From contig JALNVI010000063.1 of NCBI GenBank assembly GCA_023231425.1, forward strand, positions 1-17,513: a DNA stretch of 17,513 nt, given 5' to 3'. This stretch comes from Desulforhopalus sp. (GTDB lineage Bacteria > Desulfobacterota > Desulfobulbia > Desulfobulbales > Desulfocapsaceae). The notes beneath the pieces were generated by a model. It did not search any database. It was not told the origin of the DNA and saw only the letters and a program-made list of their open reading frames with translations. The stretch's first letter is position 1; each line of letters begins with the position of its first letter. Made by a program: the position numbers and the translations under genes. Shown here piece after piece: positions 8,030 through 15,090 of the stretch.

Positions 8030-8674
8030 TTGCCTCTTCTCTGTTACGACACTGCCCCCGCCGTGGAAATACTGAAGCGGGGGGGCATTGTCGCCATTCC
8101 TACTGAAAGCAGCTACGGCCTTGCTGTAGATGCCCGCAACGAAATGGCCCTGCAGCGCCTTTATCAGCTGAAACATCGACCACAGAACAAACCGCTGCTT
8201 GTCCTTGTCAGTTCGCCGGCGCAGATCCTTGTTGAGCGCCTTGCCACAGCCATTCCCTCTCAATATGAAGGCCTGATCTCCCAATTCTGGCCTGGACCTC
8301 TTACCCTTGTTTTCAAGGCGGACAACTCCGTCAACGATATCATTACCGGTGGAACGAAGACCATTGGTGTCCGCATGAGTCCTCATCGCAGTGCGAGCGC
8401 TCTGGTGGAGGCCTTTGGCACGGCTGTAACTGCAACAAGTGCGAATATCTCCGGCCTTGCGCCCTGTGTATCCGCCGAGGCGGTGGTGGAGATGTTTGGC
8501 GAGGGGGTAAATTGCGTGCTGGATGGCGGCAGGGCGGACGGCCTGCCTTCTACTCTGGTGATTCTCGATGAGGGACGGGTGAAGATCCTGCGCGAGGGGC
8601 AGATCAGTAGAGAGATGCTCTCTCAATCTCTTTCGCAGACAGCTTTCCCCCCTGATCTCAGACTGCAGCCATAA
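8030..8674 (+). CDS. tsaC: L-threonylcarbamoyladenylate synthase (TsaC/Sua5/YrdC family)
   Basis: 214 residues. The family makes threonylcarbamoyl-AMP from threonine, bicarbonate and ATP for the t6A37 modification of ANN-decoding tRNAs. The YrdC fold is shown by GGIVAIPTESSYGLAVD (about 19-35), the basic KHRPQNKPLLVLVS motif, FWPGPLTLVFKA, VRMSPHR and ATSANISG, with STLVIL near the end. The length fits the short TsaC form without the extra Sua5 domain. The start is TTG 8030, with AGGAAG about 7 nt upstream and only 2 nt after the purD-purE stop, so the two are probably co-transcribed. The last base of the stop codon touches the edge of repeat copy C. YciO-type paralogues share the fold, so the exact activity is a family inference. 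Confidence 0.85.
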   Translation: MPLLCYDTAPAVEILKRGGIVAIPTESSYGLAVDARNEMALQRLYQLKHRPQNKPLLVLVSSPAQILVERLATAIPSQYEGLISQFWPGPLTLVFKADNSVNDIITGGTKTIGVRMSPHRSASALVEAFGTAVTATSANISGLAPCVSAEAVVEMFGEGVNCVLDGGRADGLPSTLVILDEGRVKILREGQISREMLSQSLSQTAFPPDLRLQP

Positions 8675-8873
8675 TGGTCCATTGAAACAGCTTGTATTCC
8701 GTTCATATTCGAGGTCCAGAAGAAAATTTATTACAGCAATGTTTGATCACGGAGTCTATCGCTTACCTGGAGTCTATCGCTTACCTCGACGTCTCGTTCC
8801 TCGCTTTGTGGAGGATAAATTTTTTACTGTAACGGAGAAGATGGGCGAAAGACTGATTATTCAAGGTCCCCAT
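8674..8873 (+). repeat. MITE-like dispersed repeat, copy C (two 18-bp units)
   Basis: The copy begins ATGGTCCATTGAAACAGC and ends GATTATTCAAGGTCCCCAT, again imperfect inverted ends. It has the left-arm motif with one change (8691-8710) and the exact core motif GACGTCTCGTTCCTCGCTTT (8788-8807). Between them are two tandem 18-bp units. It is squeezed between the tsaC stop codon and the T-run of the ettA terminator. A 67-codon frame runs through it, but the frame is not kept in other copies. Confidence 0.9.
8750..8785 (+). repeat. Two tandem 18-bp units in repeat copy C
   Basis: The unit (C/T)GGAGTCTATCGCTTACC occurs at 8750-8767 and 8768-8785, differing only at the first base. The same unit occurs four times in copy F, on the other strand, and at least once in copy G. 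Confidence 0.92.
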
Positions 8874-8905
8874 AAAAAAGGCTGAACAGGTTGCCCTGCC
8901 CAGCC
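8874..8905 (-). terminator. Intrinsic terminator of ettA
   Basis: Read on the minus strand: GGCTG, GG, CAGG, loop GCAA, CCTG, TT, CAGCC, then six T (plus 8874-8879). This is a two-part stem with a tetraloop and T-run, 35 bp after the ettA stop. Repeat copy C begins directly behind it. Confidence 0.85.
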
Positions 8906-8939
8906 CTGCATCTTTCTTTTCTACCGGAAAGACTCTCCG

Positions 8940-10625
8940 TTATCCCCGTGTAAGACTTCGATATTTCGTTCTTTTTGGAATAAGTGAATCTTCTCCGAGC
9001 CGTGCTTTTTTATCCTTTTCATAGTCCGTGAAGTTTCCTTCAAACCAAACCACCTCGGAATCTCCTTCAAAGGCAAGGATGTGTGTGGCGATGCGGTCAA
9101 GAAACCAGCGATCATGGCTGATTACTACCGCGCAGCCGCCAAAGTTCTCCAGCGCCTCCTCAAGGGCCCGCAGGGTGTTGATATCAAGATCGTTGGTTGG
9201 CTCATCGAGCAGCAGTACGTTTCCGCCATCCTTGAGTGTTTTGGCAAGGTGGACACGATTTCGCTGACCTCCAGAGAGCAGGCCAACTTTTTTCTGCTGA
9301 TCGGGGCCGGAGAAATTGAAGCGGCCGACATAGGCGCGGCTGTTCACTTCCTGGCTGCCGAGGAGTATTGTTTCCGCGCCGCCGGTGATCGCCTCCCAGA
9401 TGGTCTGCTCGGGATCAGGCAGATCTCGAGCCTGGTCGGCGTAGGCCAGTTTCACTGTCTCACCGACGCGAATGGTCCCTTTATTGGGACTCTCTTCTCC
9501 GATAATCATTTTGAAGAGGGTCGATTTTCCCGCACCGTTAGGGCCGATAATGCCGACAATTCCTCCTGGTGGCAGGTTGAAATTCATATCTTCAACAAGA
9601 ATGCGGTCGCCGAAACACTTTTCTACATGTTCTGCCACAATGACGACCTTGCCGAGGCGCGGTCCTGGCGGGATATAGATCTCCAGCTTCTTCGCCAGTT
9701 TTTCATTATCCTGACTGAGGAGCTGCTCGTAGGAGTTGATCCTCGCCTGTGACTTGGTGTGCCGTCCTTTAGGGCTCATTTTGATCCACTCAAGTTCCCG
9801 TTTGAGGGTTCGCTGACGGTCACTCTCCTTTTTTTCTTCCTGGGCGAGGCGGTTCTGCTTCTGCTCAAGCCAGCTTGAATAGTTGCCTTTCCACGGAATG
9901 CCGATGCCGCGGTCAAGCTCAAGAATCCAGCCGGCAACATTGTCGAGGAAGTAGCGATCATGGGTGACGGCGATGACAGTACCTGGATAATTGTGCAGGT
10001 GGTGTTCCAGCCATGCCACGGACTCGGCATCAAGGTGGTTGGTTGGCTCATCAAGCAGGAGAATATCGGGTTGCTTCAACAGAATTCGGCAGAGTGCCAC
10101 GCGGCGTTTCTCTCCACCAGAGAGGATTCCACACTTCGAGTCGGAGGGGGGACAGCGCAGGGCATTGAGGGCCATCTCGAGGCGGGCATCGAGGTCCCAG
10201 CCATCCACAGCATCCAGCTTGTCCTGAACCACGCCCTGCTGATCGATGAGGGTCTGCATCTCGTCATCGGACATCGGTTCGGCGAATTTTTCGTTGATCT
10301 GATTAAACTCCTCCAACAGATCAACCGTCTCCTGAGCGCCCTCGCGAGCGATATCCAATACGGTTTTCTCTGGATCAAGTTGCGGTTCCTGAGGCAGGTA
10401 ATCCACCCGCATCCCGGCGGAGAGGTGGGTCTCGCCGTTGAATTCGGTGTCGAGGCCGGCAAGGATGCGCAGCAGTGTCGATTTCCCGGATCCGTTGAGA
10501 CCAAGCACACCAATTTTCGCGCCGTAGAAGTAGGAGAGGGAGATGTCCTTAAGGACAGGTTTTTTGTCGTAGAACTTGCTTACCTTGATCATCGAGTAGA
10601 TGATTTTTTTATCGTCTGTGCTCAT
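8940..10625 (-). CDS. ettA: Energy-dependent translational throttle protein EttA (ABC-F ATPase)
   Basis: 561 residues, close to E. coli EttA (555), and alignable from memory along the whole length. ABC-F proteins bind the ribosomal E site and gate early elongation according to the ATP/ADP state. ABC domain 1 has Walker A GLNGSGKST (42-50), signature LSGGE (168-172) and Walker B DILLLDEPTNHLD (187-199), with the EttA-type arm at about 90-140. The linker between domains contains SPKGRHTKSQARI (about 284-296). ABC domain 2 has GPNGAGKST (361-369), LSGGQ (450-454) and LLLDEPTNDLD (471-481). The C-terminus PKRTKYRSL matches the EttA end. There are no membrane segments, as expected. The SD is weak. 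Downstream is a strong terminator; upstream lies repeat copy D. Confidence 0.95.
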   Translation of the reverse strand: MSTDDKKIIYSMIKVSKFYDKKPVLKDISLSYFYGAKIGVLGLNGSGKSTLLRILAGLDTEFNGETHLSAGMRVDYLPQEPQLDPEKTVLDIAREGAQETVDLLEEFNQINEKFAEPMSDDEMQTLIDQQGVVQDKLDAVDGWDLDARLEMALNALRCPPSDSKCGILSGGEKRRVALCRILLKQPDILLLDEPTNHLDAESVAWLEHHLHNYPGTVIAVTHDRYFLDNVAGWILELDRGIGIPWKGNYSSWLEQKQNRLAQEEKKESDRQRTLKRELEWIKMSPKGRHTKSQARINSYEQLLSQDNEKLAKKLEIYIPPGPRLGKVVIVAEHVEKCFGDRILVEDMNFNLPPGGIVGIIGPNGAGKSTLFKMIIGEESPNKGTIRVGETVKLAYADQARDLPDPEQTIWEAITGGAETILLGSQEVNSRAYVGRFNFSGPDQQKKVGLLSGGQRNRVHLAKTLKDGGNVLLLDEPTNDLDINTLRALEEALENFGGCAVVISHDRWFLDRIATHILAFEGDSEVVWFEGNFTDYEKDKKARLGEDSLIPKRTKYRSLTRG

Positions 10626-10696
10626 ATTTCCAGAAATGTTGGAGGTTGGTGCGGCTGCAGTCTATGGTGATTGCACCCGCTGAAAAAGCTGTATGT

Positions 10697-10916
10697 AGGG
10701 GAACATCGAATAATCGTCCATCTTCTTTGTTACAGGCAAAAATTTATTTTCCGACAAAGCGAGGAACGAGACGTCGAGATATTAATCACACCGGTGATGA
10801 ACGGGAAGCCGGTATACGTACCGTCACGAAAATAATTTCCAAGATACTAATATGGCGGCGGTAAATTTTCTTCTGTGCCTCGAATATGAACGAAATACAA
10901 GCTGTTCAAGGTCCCT
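10697..10916 (-). repeat. MITE-like dispersed repeat, copy D (unique centre)
   Basis: An inverted copy between the aminopeptidase gene and ettA, transcribed in the same sense as those genes. It has the exact left-arm motif on the minus strand (10882-10901) and the exact core motif (10756-10775). The ends are AGGGGAACATCGAATAATC and CTGTTCAAGGTCCCTT. Instead of 18-bp units the centre (about 10782-10855) holds unique sequence with a small stem CGGTA-TACG-TACCG. Outside copy D, the 329-bp gap holds only about 70 bp of undistinguished sequence before it and 38 bp after. Confidence 0.88.
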
Positions 10917-10954
10917 TAAGGGGTGGTTGTTGTACTTCGCAGTGGAAAAATTCC

Positions 10955-12274
10955 TTAAACGAAGTGGAAGTTCCCGGCAAAGAAGGAGGACAGGGCGCGG
11001 AAGCAGAGCAGTGGGTCGGCACTGCCGGTCATTTCGCGGATCGAATGCATGGCGAGGCTGGCTGCGCCGACATCAACGGTGCGAATGCCGTGGGCAGCCG
11101 CCGTTATCGGGCCGATCGTGGAGCCACAGGGCATGTCGCTGCGCATGACAAATTTTTGGGGTGCAATGCCCGCGTCGTGGCAGATATCACAGAAGATGGC
11201 AGCGGTGGCGGCGCTGGTGGCGTAGCGCTGGCTGGCATTGTATTTAATTACTGGCCCTCTGTTGAGGCGGATTTCGTGGCCGGAGTCACTCTTTTCCGGA
11301 TAGTTCGGGTGGGTTGCGTGGGCGTTGTCGAGGCTGATACAGAAAGAGCTGGCCAGGGACCTGCTGCGACTGACCGGATCCGGCAGGATGCGGGACAACA
11401 CTGAAGAAAGAAAATTTCCCTGCGCGCCGGAGATGGAGAGAGAGCCCGTCTCTTCGTGGTTGCTGCAGTAGAGCAGGGTGTTGCGGCTGCGGTCGGGGTT
11501 GGTAATCGCGGTGATGCCGGCGTGGCAGCTGAGGAGATTGTCGAGTCTTCCGGCGTGGATGAACTCACCCTGCAGGCCGCTGAGGCAGGGCGGGGTAAGG
11601 TCGTGGCAGAAGAGATCGAAGGCGGTGAGTTCGCAGTGCTCGAAATCGACCTGCGGGTAGATTTTCCGAAGGCGGGCAATGAGAATTGCCTCAAAGTCAG
11701 GGGGATTCTCTCCTGTTTCCATCATGATGGGGGGCAGGTTCTGCTGCCTGTTCAACTGCTCAGTGCTGTCCCTGTTGAGATGGATGGCGAGGCTCGGCAG
11801 ACTGAGCAATGGAGTCTCGAAGTGAATCAGGAAAAGTTTGCTGGTTGGACTGCTCTGCAGGCGGACGGCGACGCGACCGGCCAGGGAGAGGTCGCGGTCG
11901 AGCCAGCTTGAGAGGATGGCTCCACCGTAGACTTCAACTCCCAGACGGCGGTAGCCACAGCCGGAGAGTTCCGGCTGTGGCTTGACCTGCAGGGCGGGGC
12001 TGTCAGTGTGGGCAGCAATTACGCGGAAGCCCTGTTCTGTAGATTCTCGGCTGCCGAGGGTGAAGGCGAGGAGTGCGGCGCCATCGCGTACTACGTAGTA
12101 AGATCCAGGTACAAGTGTCCAGAGGTCGTTTTCTTTAAGTCGTGTAAAACCGTTGTCATCAAGCCGCCTGCTCATTTCATGGATGGCGTGGAAGGCGGTC
12201 GGGCTGGCCGTGAGAAAGGAGAAAAGGTCTGTATTATATGCTGCTTTACGGTTTTCCATCGGGGTGCTGTTCAT
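10955..12274 (-). CDS. apeB: M18-family aminopeptidase
   Basis: 439 residues from ATG 12274, chosen because AGGA lies 5 nt upstream. The frame stays open to 12304, but that start would overlap the upstream gene more. M18 enzymes are cytosolic di-zinc exopeptidases, dodecameric in known members, that remove N-terminal (often acidic) residues. The metal ligands and catalytic residues are visible: AHTDSPAL (His89), GRLDNLLS (Asp244), NHEETGS (Glu274/Glu275), SLDNAHATHPNYPEK (Asp316) and MHSIREM (His410). The substrate-site DMPCGSTIGP is also present. The length suits bacterial M18 proteins (about 420-430). The first 29 nt overlap the end of the preceding membrane-protein gene, so the two are translationally coupled or at least co-transcribed. 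Substrate preference cannot be read from sequence. Confidence 0.92.
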   Translation of the reverse strand: MNSTPMENRKAAYNTDLFSFLTASPTAFHAIHEMSRRLDDNGFTRLKENDLWTLVPGSYYVVRDGAALLAFTLGSRESTEQGFRVIAAHTDSPALQVKPQPELSGCGYRRLGVEVYGGAILSSWLDRDLSLAGRVAVRLQSSPTSKLFLIHFETPLLSLPSLAIHLNRDSTEQLNRQQNLPPIMMETGENPPDFEAILIARLRKIYPQVDFEHCELTAFDLFCHDLTPPCLSGLQGEFIHAGRLDNLLSCHAGITAITNPDRSRNTLLYCSNHEETGSLSISGAQGNFLSSVLSRILPDPVSRSRSLASSFCISLDNAHATHPNYPEKSDSGHEIRLNRGPVIKYNASQRYATSAATAAIFCDICHDAGIAPQKFVMRSDMPCGSTIGPITAAAHGIRTVDVGAASLAMHSIREMTGSADPLLCFRALSSFFAGNFHFV

Positions 12275-13253
12275 ATTTTTCCTGTAGTCGGTGCAGTTCT
12301 TCAAGATAACGGTCCCGGTATTTCAGCTGGTCACCGCCATGCTCCATTTCGTCAGCGAGTCGTGCAAGGGTCGGGCGAATGTCGATTCCGTAAGGATTTT
12401 TGCCGTCGATATTGGCCTGGTCGATGATTTTAATGGCATAAAAGGTAACCAGCATGCGGGAGGTTGCATCTCGACGAAAAAGGTAAAGCCGCCCACCCAT
12501 AGTATTGAGCAGAAAGCTGGCGTAGTCTCGCAGGCTTGTCTGGCCGAGTGTGATATCATACTCTTTTTTCAGCAAATCAGGGTGACGGGTGAGGAGATAA
12601 AAACTGTGCAGCATATCCTCAAGACTTTCTTTCTCCCGGTCGAGTATACCCTTCAACATGGCAACATTATTTCCACCAAGGACGCGGAAGAAGTGGGCCG
12701 TATTTTTCAGCAGGGTGTAGAGATCGTCAGTCTCTCTTACTACTACCGGGGGATTGTCTATAAGTTTCTGGATCAGCCTGGAGAAGTGTTGCCGGGAAGT
12801 TTCATCGGTCTGGAATTGCTTCATCCATGGCTGCGCATCAAGGTTTTTATAAAAGGCGTTGAGCTGTTCGACAGCCTGCTGGGGAGTGGTGGTCTCGTCA
12901 CTGGTTTGTATCTCCCCGGTATCTTCGGGGCTGATCTTTTCTTCTGCAGTTTCTTGTTCCTCTGCAGTTTCTTGTTCCTCTGCAGTCTCTTTTGTTACGG
13001 CGGGTTTTTCAACAGGAGAGGGGGAGGAATGTTGTTTCCGAATATCCTGCAGCTGTTGCTGTGCGGTATCCTTCGCTTTATTGAGATAGAGGTTACCCTT
13101 TTTGGGGTTGAGTCCATAAAGGACGGCAGTGACAACCAGCAGGACCAGGAGCACCAGGAACAGCAGGCGCAGGAGAAGCGAGCGGTGTTTTACCCTCGAA
13201 CGGAAAATTTTGTCGGGAGTGTTCTCTTTTATCTTGGAAGTTTGTAAGGGCAT
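12246..13253 (-). CDS. Membrane-anchored protein of unknown function with acidic repeats
   Basis: 335 residues; I do not recognise a named family. A basic N-terminus (about 1-25) precedes one transmembrane helix at about 26-48 (LLLRLLFLVLLVLLVVTAVLY), giving a type II single-pass protein facing the periplasm. A low-complexity acidic linker follows, with three tandem ETAEE(Q/K) units (89-106). A helical domain (about 120-330) then contains the motifs ETDDLYTLLKNTAHFFRVL, NNVAMLKGILDREKE and RDYASFLLNTMGGRLY. The stop overlaps the aminopeptidase start by 29 nt. ATG 13253 has no clear SD. The charged linker and regular helices suggest a tethered periplasmic domain; function is not inferable. Confidence 0.75.
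   Translation of the reverse strand: MPLQTSKIKENTPDKIFRSRVKHRSLLLRLLFLVLLVLLVVTAVLYGLNPKKGNLYLNKAKDTAQQQLQDIRKQHSSPSPVEKPAVTKETAEEQETAEEQETAEEKISPEDTGEIQTSDETTTPQQAVEQLNAFYKNLDAQPWMKQFQTDETSRQHFSRLIQKLIDNPPVVVRETDDLYTLLKNTAHFFRVLGGNNVAMLKGILDREKESLEDMLHSFYLLTRHPDLLKKEYDITLGQTSLRDYASFLLNTMGGRLYLFRRDATSRMLVTFYAIKIIDQANIDGKNPYGIDIRPTLARLADEMEHGGDQLKYRDRYLEELHRLQEKYEQHPDGKP
12936..12989 (-). repeat. 18-nt coding tandem repeat in the membrane protein
   Basis: Three units of 18 nt encode ETAEEQ, ETAEEQ and ETAEEK in the linker after the transmembrane helix. The period of six codons keeps the frame, so unit number could change without breaking the protein. The sequence is unrelated to the 18-bp unit of the dispersed repeats. 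Confidence 0.8.
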
Positions 13254-13297
13254 TGGCGGGAACGGGTTAGGCTCAAAGGGGGTGTGTATGCAGTTTT

Positions 13298-13441
13298 AAA
13301 GGAACATCGAATAGCCAGTCTTTCGTCCTCTTCTTCGTTGCAGTCAAAAAAAATATCATCGGAATATCAATCATATGTCTGTGGTAAATTCCCTTCTGTG
13401 CTTCGAGTATGAACGAAATACAAGCTGTTTCAAGATACCAT
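13298..13441 (-). repeat. MITE-like dispersed repeat, copy E (internally deleted)
   Basis: An inverted copy of about 144 bp. The left-arm motif appears as GAGTATGAACGAAATACAAG (13405-13424, one change). The right arm is recognisable from AAAGGAACATCGAATAGCC through CTTCTTCGTTGCAGTC. The core motif GACGTCTCGTTCCTCGCTTT and any 18-bp units are missing, so this is the shortest and probably a decayed copy. It lies between the divergent membrane-protein and pyrophosphatase genes. About 45 bp separate it from the membrane-protein start. Confidence 0.82.
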
Positions 13442-13568
13442 CAAGATGATACTCAAGTTATCCCCGGATAATATACGGAAGAGAGAAAAAAGTCACGTGG
13501 AAGTCTCATTTCTGCTGAGCAAAATTGTTTGGGATGGGGCTGTTGTTGTCGTCTTTTTCCTTTTCTAC

Positions 13569-13597
13569 TTGACGAGAAATCGGGAAAACACTATTTT
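13569..13597 (+). promoter_or_regulatory. Predicted sigma70 promoter of ppaC
   Basis: TTGACG (13569-13574), a 17-bp spacer, then TATTTT (13592-13597). Expected transcription start is about 13604. This leaves a leader of about 105 nt before the ATG, containing TACCC...GGGTA and two TTATAC direct repeats of unknown meaning. Confidence 0.6.
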
Positions 13598-13604
13598 GTG
13601 AATT

Positions 13605-13622
13605 TGAATGAATCGCCATTCA
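13605..13622. promoter_or_regulatory. Second FadR-type operator, at the ppaC start point
   Basis: TGAATGAATCGCCATTCA has the same 7-4-7 layout as the operator at 6037-6054, with one mismatch in the right half-site (CCATTCA instead of TCATTCA). It starts directly after the predicted promoter, covering about +1 to +18, where a bound repressor would block transcription. It is the only other site of this layout I found in the window. Confidence 0.6.
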
Positions 13623-13708
13623 TAAAGTTATGCTTATACCCGTATTAAAAGGGTACAGTTTATACGAAACCGCAGTACAAGATGAATACTAATTTTGGAG
13701 GAATCACC

Positions 13709-14638
13709 ATGGCAATTTCAGTATTTGGACACACCAATCCAGACACAGACTCAGTTACTGCTTCTCTGGCGCTGACTGCACTTTTCAAAGCTCAAGGCAA
13801 AGATGCCGAGGCTTTCATGCAGATAGATGAAGCTAATCTGAACCCCGAGTCGAAAACTGTTCTCAAACGTTTTGGTCTTACCGCTCCGAAGACGCTGGGT
13901 GCTGTTGCTGGTAAAGAAGTCGCTCTGGTAGACTTCTCTGACCTTGGACAAGGTCCCGAAGACCTGGCCAAAGCAGAAGTTGTCGCCATTGTTGACCATC
14001 ATAAACTCGGCGATGTTACCACCAACTCCCCGCTCCTCTATCGGGCCGAACCTGTTGGTTGCACAGGTACAATTCTGAACAAAATGTTCAAGGAAGCAGG
14101 GGTTACCATTCCCAAAGATATCGCTGGCGGAATGCTCAGTGCAATTCTCAGTGATACCGTTAATTTCAAATCCCCAACCTGCACCGAAGATGACAAGGTT
14201 GCAGTTGCCGAATTGAAAGGCATCGCAGGCGTTACCGATACTGACGAAATTTTTATGGAAATGCTCAAAGCGAAGTCTGCTGTTGCTGGAATTCCGGCAA
14301 AAGACCTGCTGTATCGCGATTACAAAGATTTCGACATGAATGGCAAAAAAGTTGGTGTTGGTCAGCTTGAGCTTGCGTCTCTTGATCAGGTTGCCACTGT
14401 TCGTAATGATCTGGAGAAAGCCATGGCAATTGCCAAGGCAGAGGGACGTCACAGTGTTCTGCTCATGCTCACCGACGTTGTAAAAGAGGGCACCGAACTT
14501 GTTGTTCTCTCCGATGAGCCTGCTGTTATTGAGGGTGCCTTCTCTGGTAAACTCAAAGATGGTTCCATGTGGATTGACGGCATGATGAGCCGTAAAAAAC
14601 AAACTGTACCTAATCTGCAGAAAGCTTTCGGCTGCTGA
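13709..14638 (+). CDS. ppaC: Manganese-dependent (family II) inorganic pyrophosphatase
   Basis: 309 residues. It hydrolyses pyrophosphate to two phosphates and pulls PPi-releasing reactions forward; it is a cytosolic dimer in the family. The DHH-type active site is complete: His8, Asp12 and Asp14 in FGHTNPDTDS, Asp75 in ALVDFSD, Asp96-His97-His98 in VDHHK and Asp149 in ILSDT. These positions nearly equal those of the Bacillus enzyme. The C-terminal substrate motif SRKKQ (294-298) is present. There are no CBS or DRTGG regulatory inserts, so it is the simple form. Start ATG 13709 has GGAGG 7 nt upstream; an in-frame ATG at 13682 lacks this. The gene is monocistronic, with its own promoter, a FadR-type operator and a strong terminator. 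Regulation by the TetR protein encoded at 5406-6005 is inferred. Confidence 0.95.
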   Translation: MAISVFGHTNPDTDSVTASLALTALFKAQGKDAEAFMQIDEANLNPESKTVLKRFGLTAPKTLGAVAGKEVALVDFSDLGQGPEDLAKAEVVAIVDHHKLGDVTTNSPLLYRAEPVGCTGTILNKMFKEAGVTIPKDIAGGMLSAILSDTVNFKSPTCTEDDKVAVAELKGIAGVTDTDEIFMEMLKAKSAVAGIPAKDLLYRDYKDFDMNGKKVGVGQLELASLDQVATVRNDLEKAMAIAKAEGRHSVLLMLTDVVKEGTELVVLSDEPAVIEGAFSGKLKDGSMWIDGMMSRKKQTVPNLQKAFGC

Positions 14639-14661
14639 TTTTCTGAAGCTGATACAAAACG

Positions 14662-14704
14662 AAAGACCCCGCTGTGCTCACACAGAGCACAGCGGGGTCT
14701 TTTT
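14662..14704 (+). terminator. Strong intrinsic terminator of ppaC
   Basis: An 18-bp perfect stem from AAAGACCCCGCTGTGCTC (14662-14679) and its complement (14685-14702), a 5-nt loop ACACA, and a T-run ending at 14704. It begins 24 bp after the stop. The A-rich left flank could give some activity on the other strand too. Confidence 0.93.
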
Positions 14705-14860
14705 CGTTGAGACAGACAGCTTCCCAGCTGCTCCGGCTCAATGTAAAACTCCCAAATTTTGCTGCGACCCTTTTCCTGCTATTCGACAACAAGCAACCTC
14801 TTTATCCTGGTGCAACGTGTTGAGCGGTTCGTTATAAAGAACACGAAAGCAATAATTTAC

Positions 14861-15090
14861 GGGTACCTTGAATAATTCAGCTTTCGCCTGTCTTCTTCGT
14901 TACAGCCAAAATTATCCTCCGACAAAGCGAGGAACGAGACGTCGAGGTAAGCGCTATGCTCCAGGTAAGCGATAGACTCCGGGTAAGCGATAGACTCCGG
15001 GTAAGCGATAGACTCCGTGATCAATCATGTCTGCAATAAATTTCCTCCTGCGCCTCGAATATAAACGAAATACAAGCTGTTTCAAGATAG
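14861..15090 (-). repeat. MITE-like dispersed repeat, copy F (four 18-bp units)
   Basis: An inverted copy of about 230 bp. It begins GGGTACCTTGAATAATTC (right arm) and ends CAAGCTGTTTCAAGATAG (left arm). The left-arm motif is at 15057-15076 (one change) and the core motif is exact at 14924-14943. The centre has four 18-bp units. It lies between the ppaC terminator and the AT-rich leader of the Nramp gene, opposite to the direction of both genes. Confidence 0.9.
14946..15017 (-). repeat. Four tandem 18-bp units in repeat copy F
   Basis: On the plus strand the unit reads GGTAAGCGATAGACTCCG. Units lie at 14946-14963 (variant GGTAAGCGCTATGCTCCA), 14964-14981, 14982-14999 and 15000-15017. The last three are identical; the outermost, next to the core motif, is diverged. 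Confidence 0.95.

Noticed and set aside
7415..8626. A 403-codon minus-strand frame opposite purD-purE and tsaC
   Set aside because: The plus strand encodes three clearly recognisable enzyme domains over the same bases. The antisense frame spans two genes and has low-complexity composition.
8682..8885. A 67-codon frame running through repeat copy C (containing GVYRLPGVYRLP)
   Set aside because: In copy G the spacing between arm and unit differs by 2 nt, and in copy F the diverged unit creates a stop, so the frame is not conserved. Copies A, B, D and E do not keep it either. It is repeat sequence, not a gene.
12291..13247. A 318-codon frame on the plus strand opposite the membrane protein
   Set aside because: It is the mirror of a gene with better start, composition, membrane topology and overlap with the next gene. 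Its translation shows no recognisable family.
14946..15017. Possible CRISPR array
   Set aside because: The 18-bp units are directly adjacent with no spacers, occur inside a dispersed repeat, and no cas genes are present.
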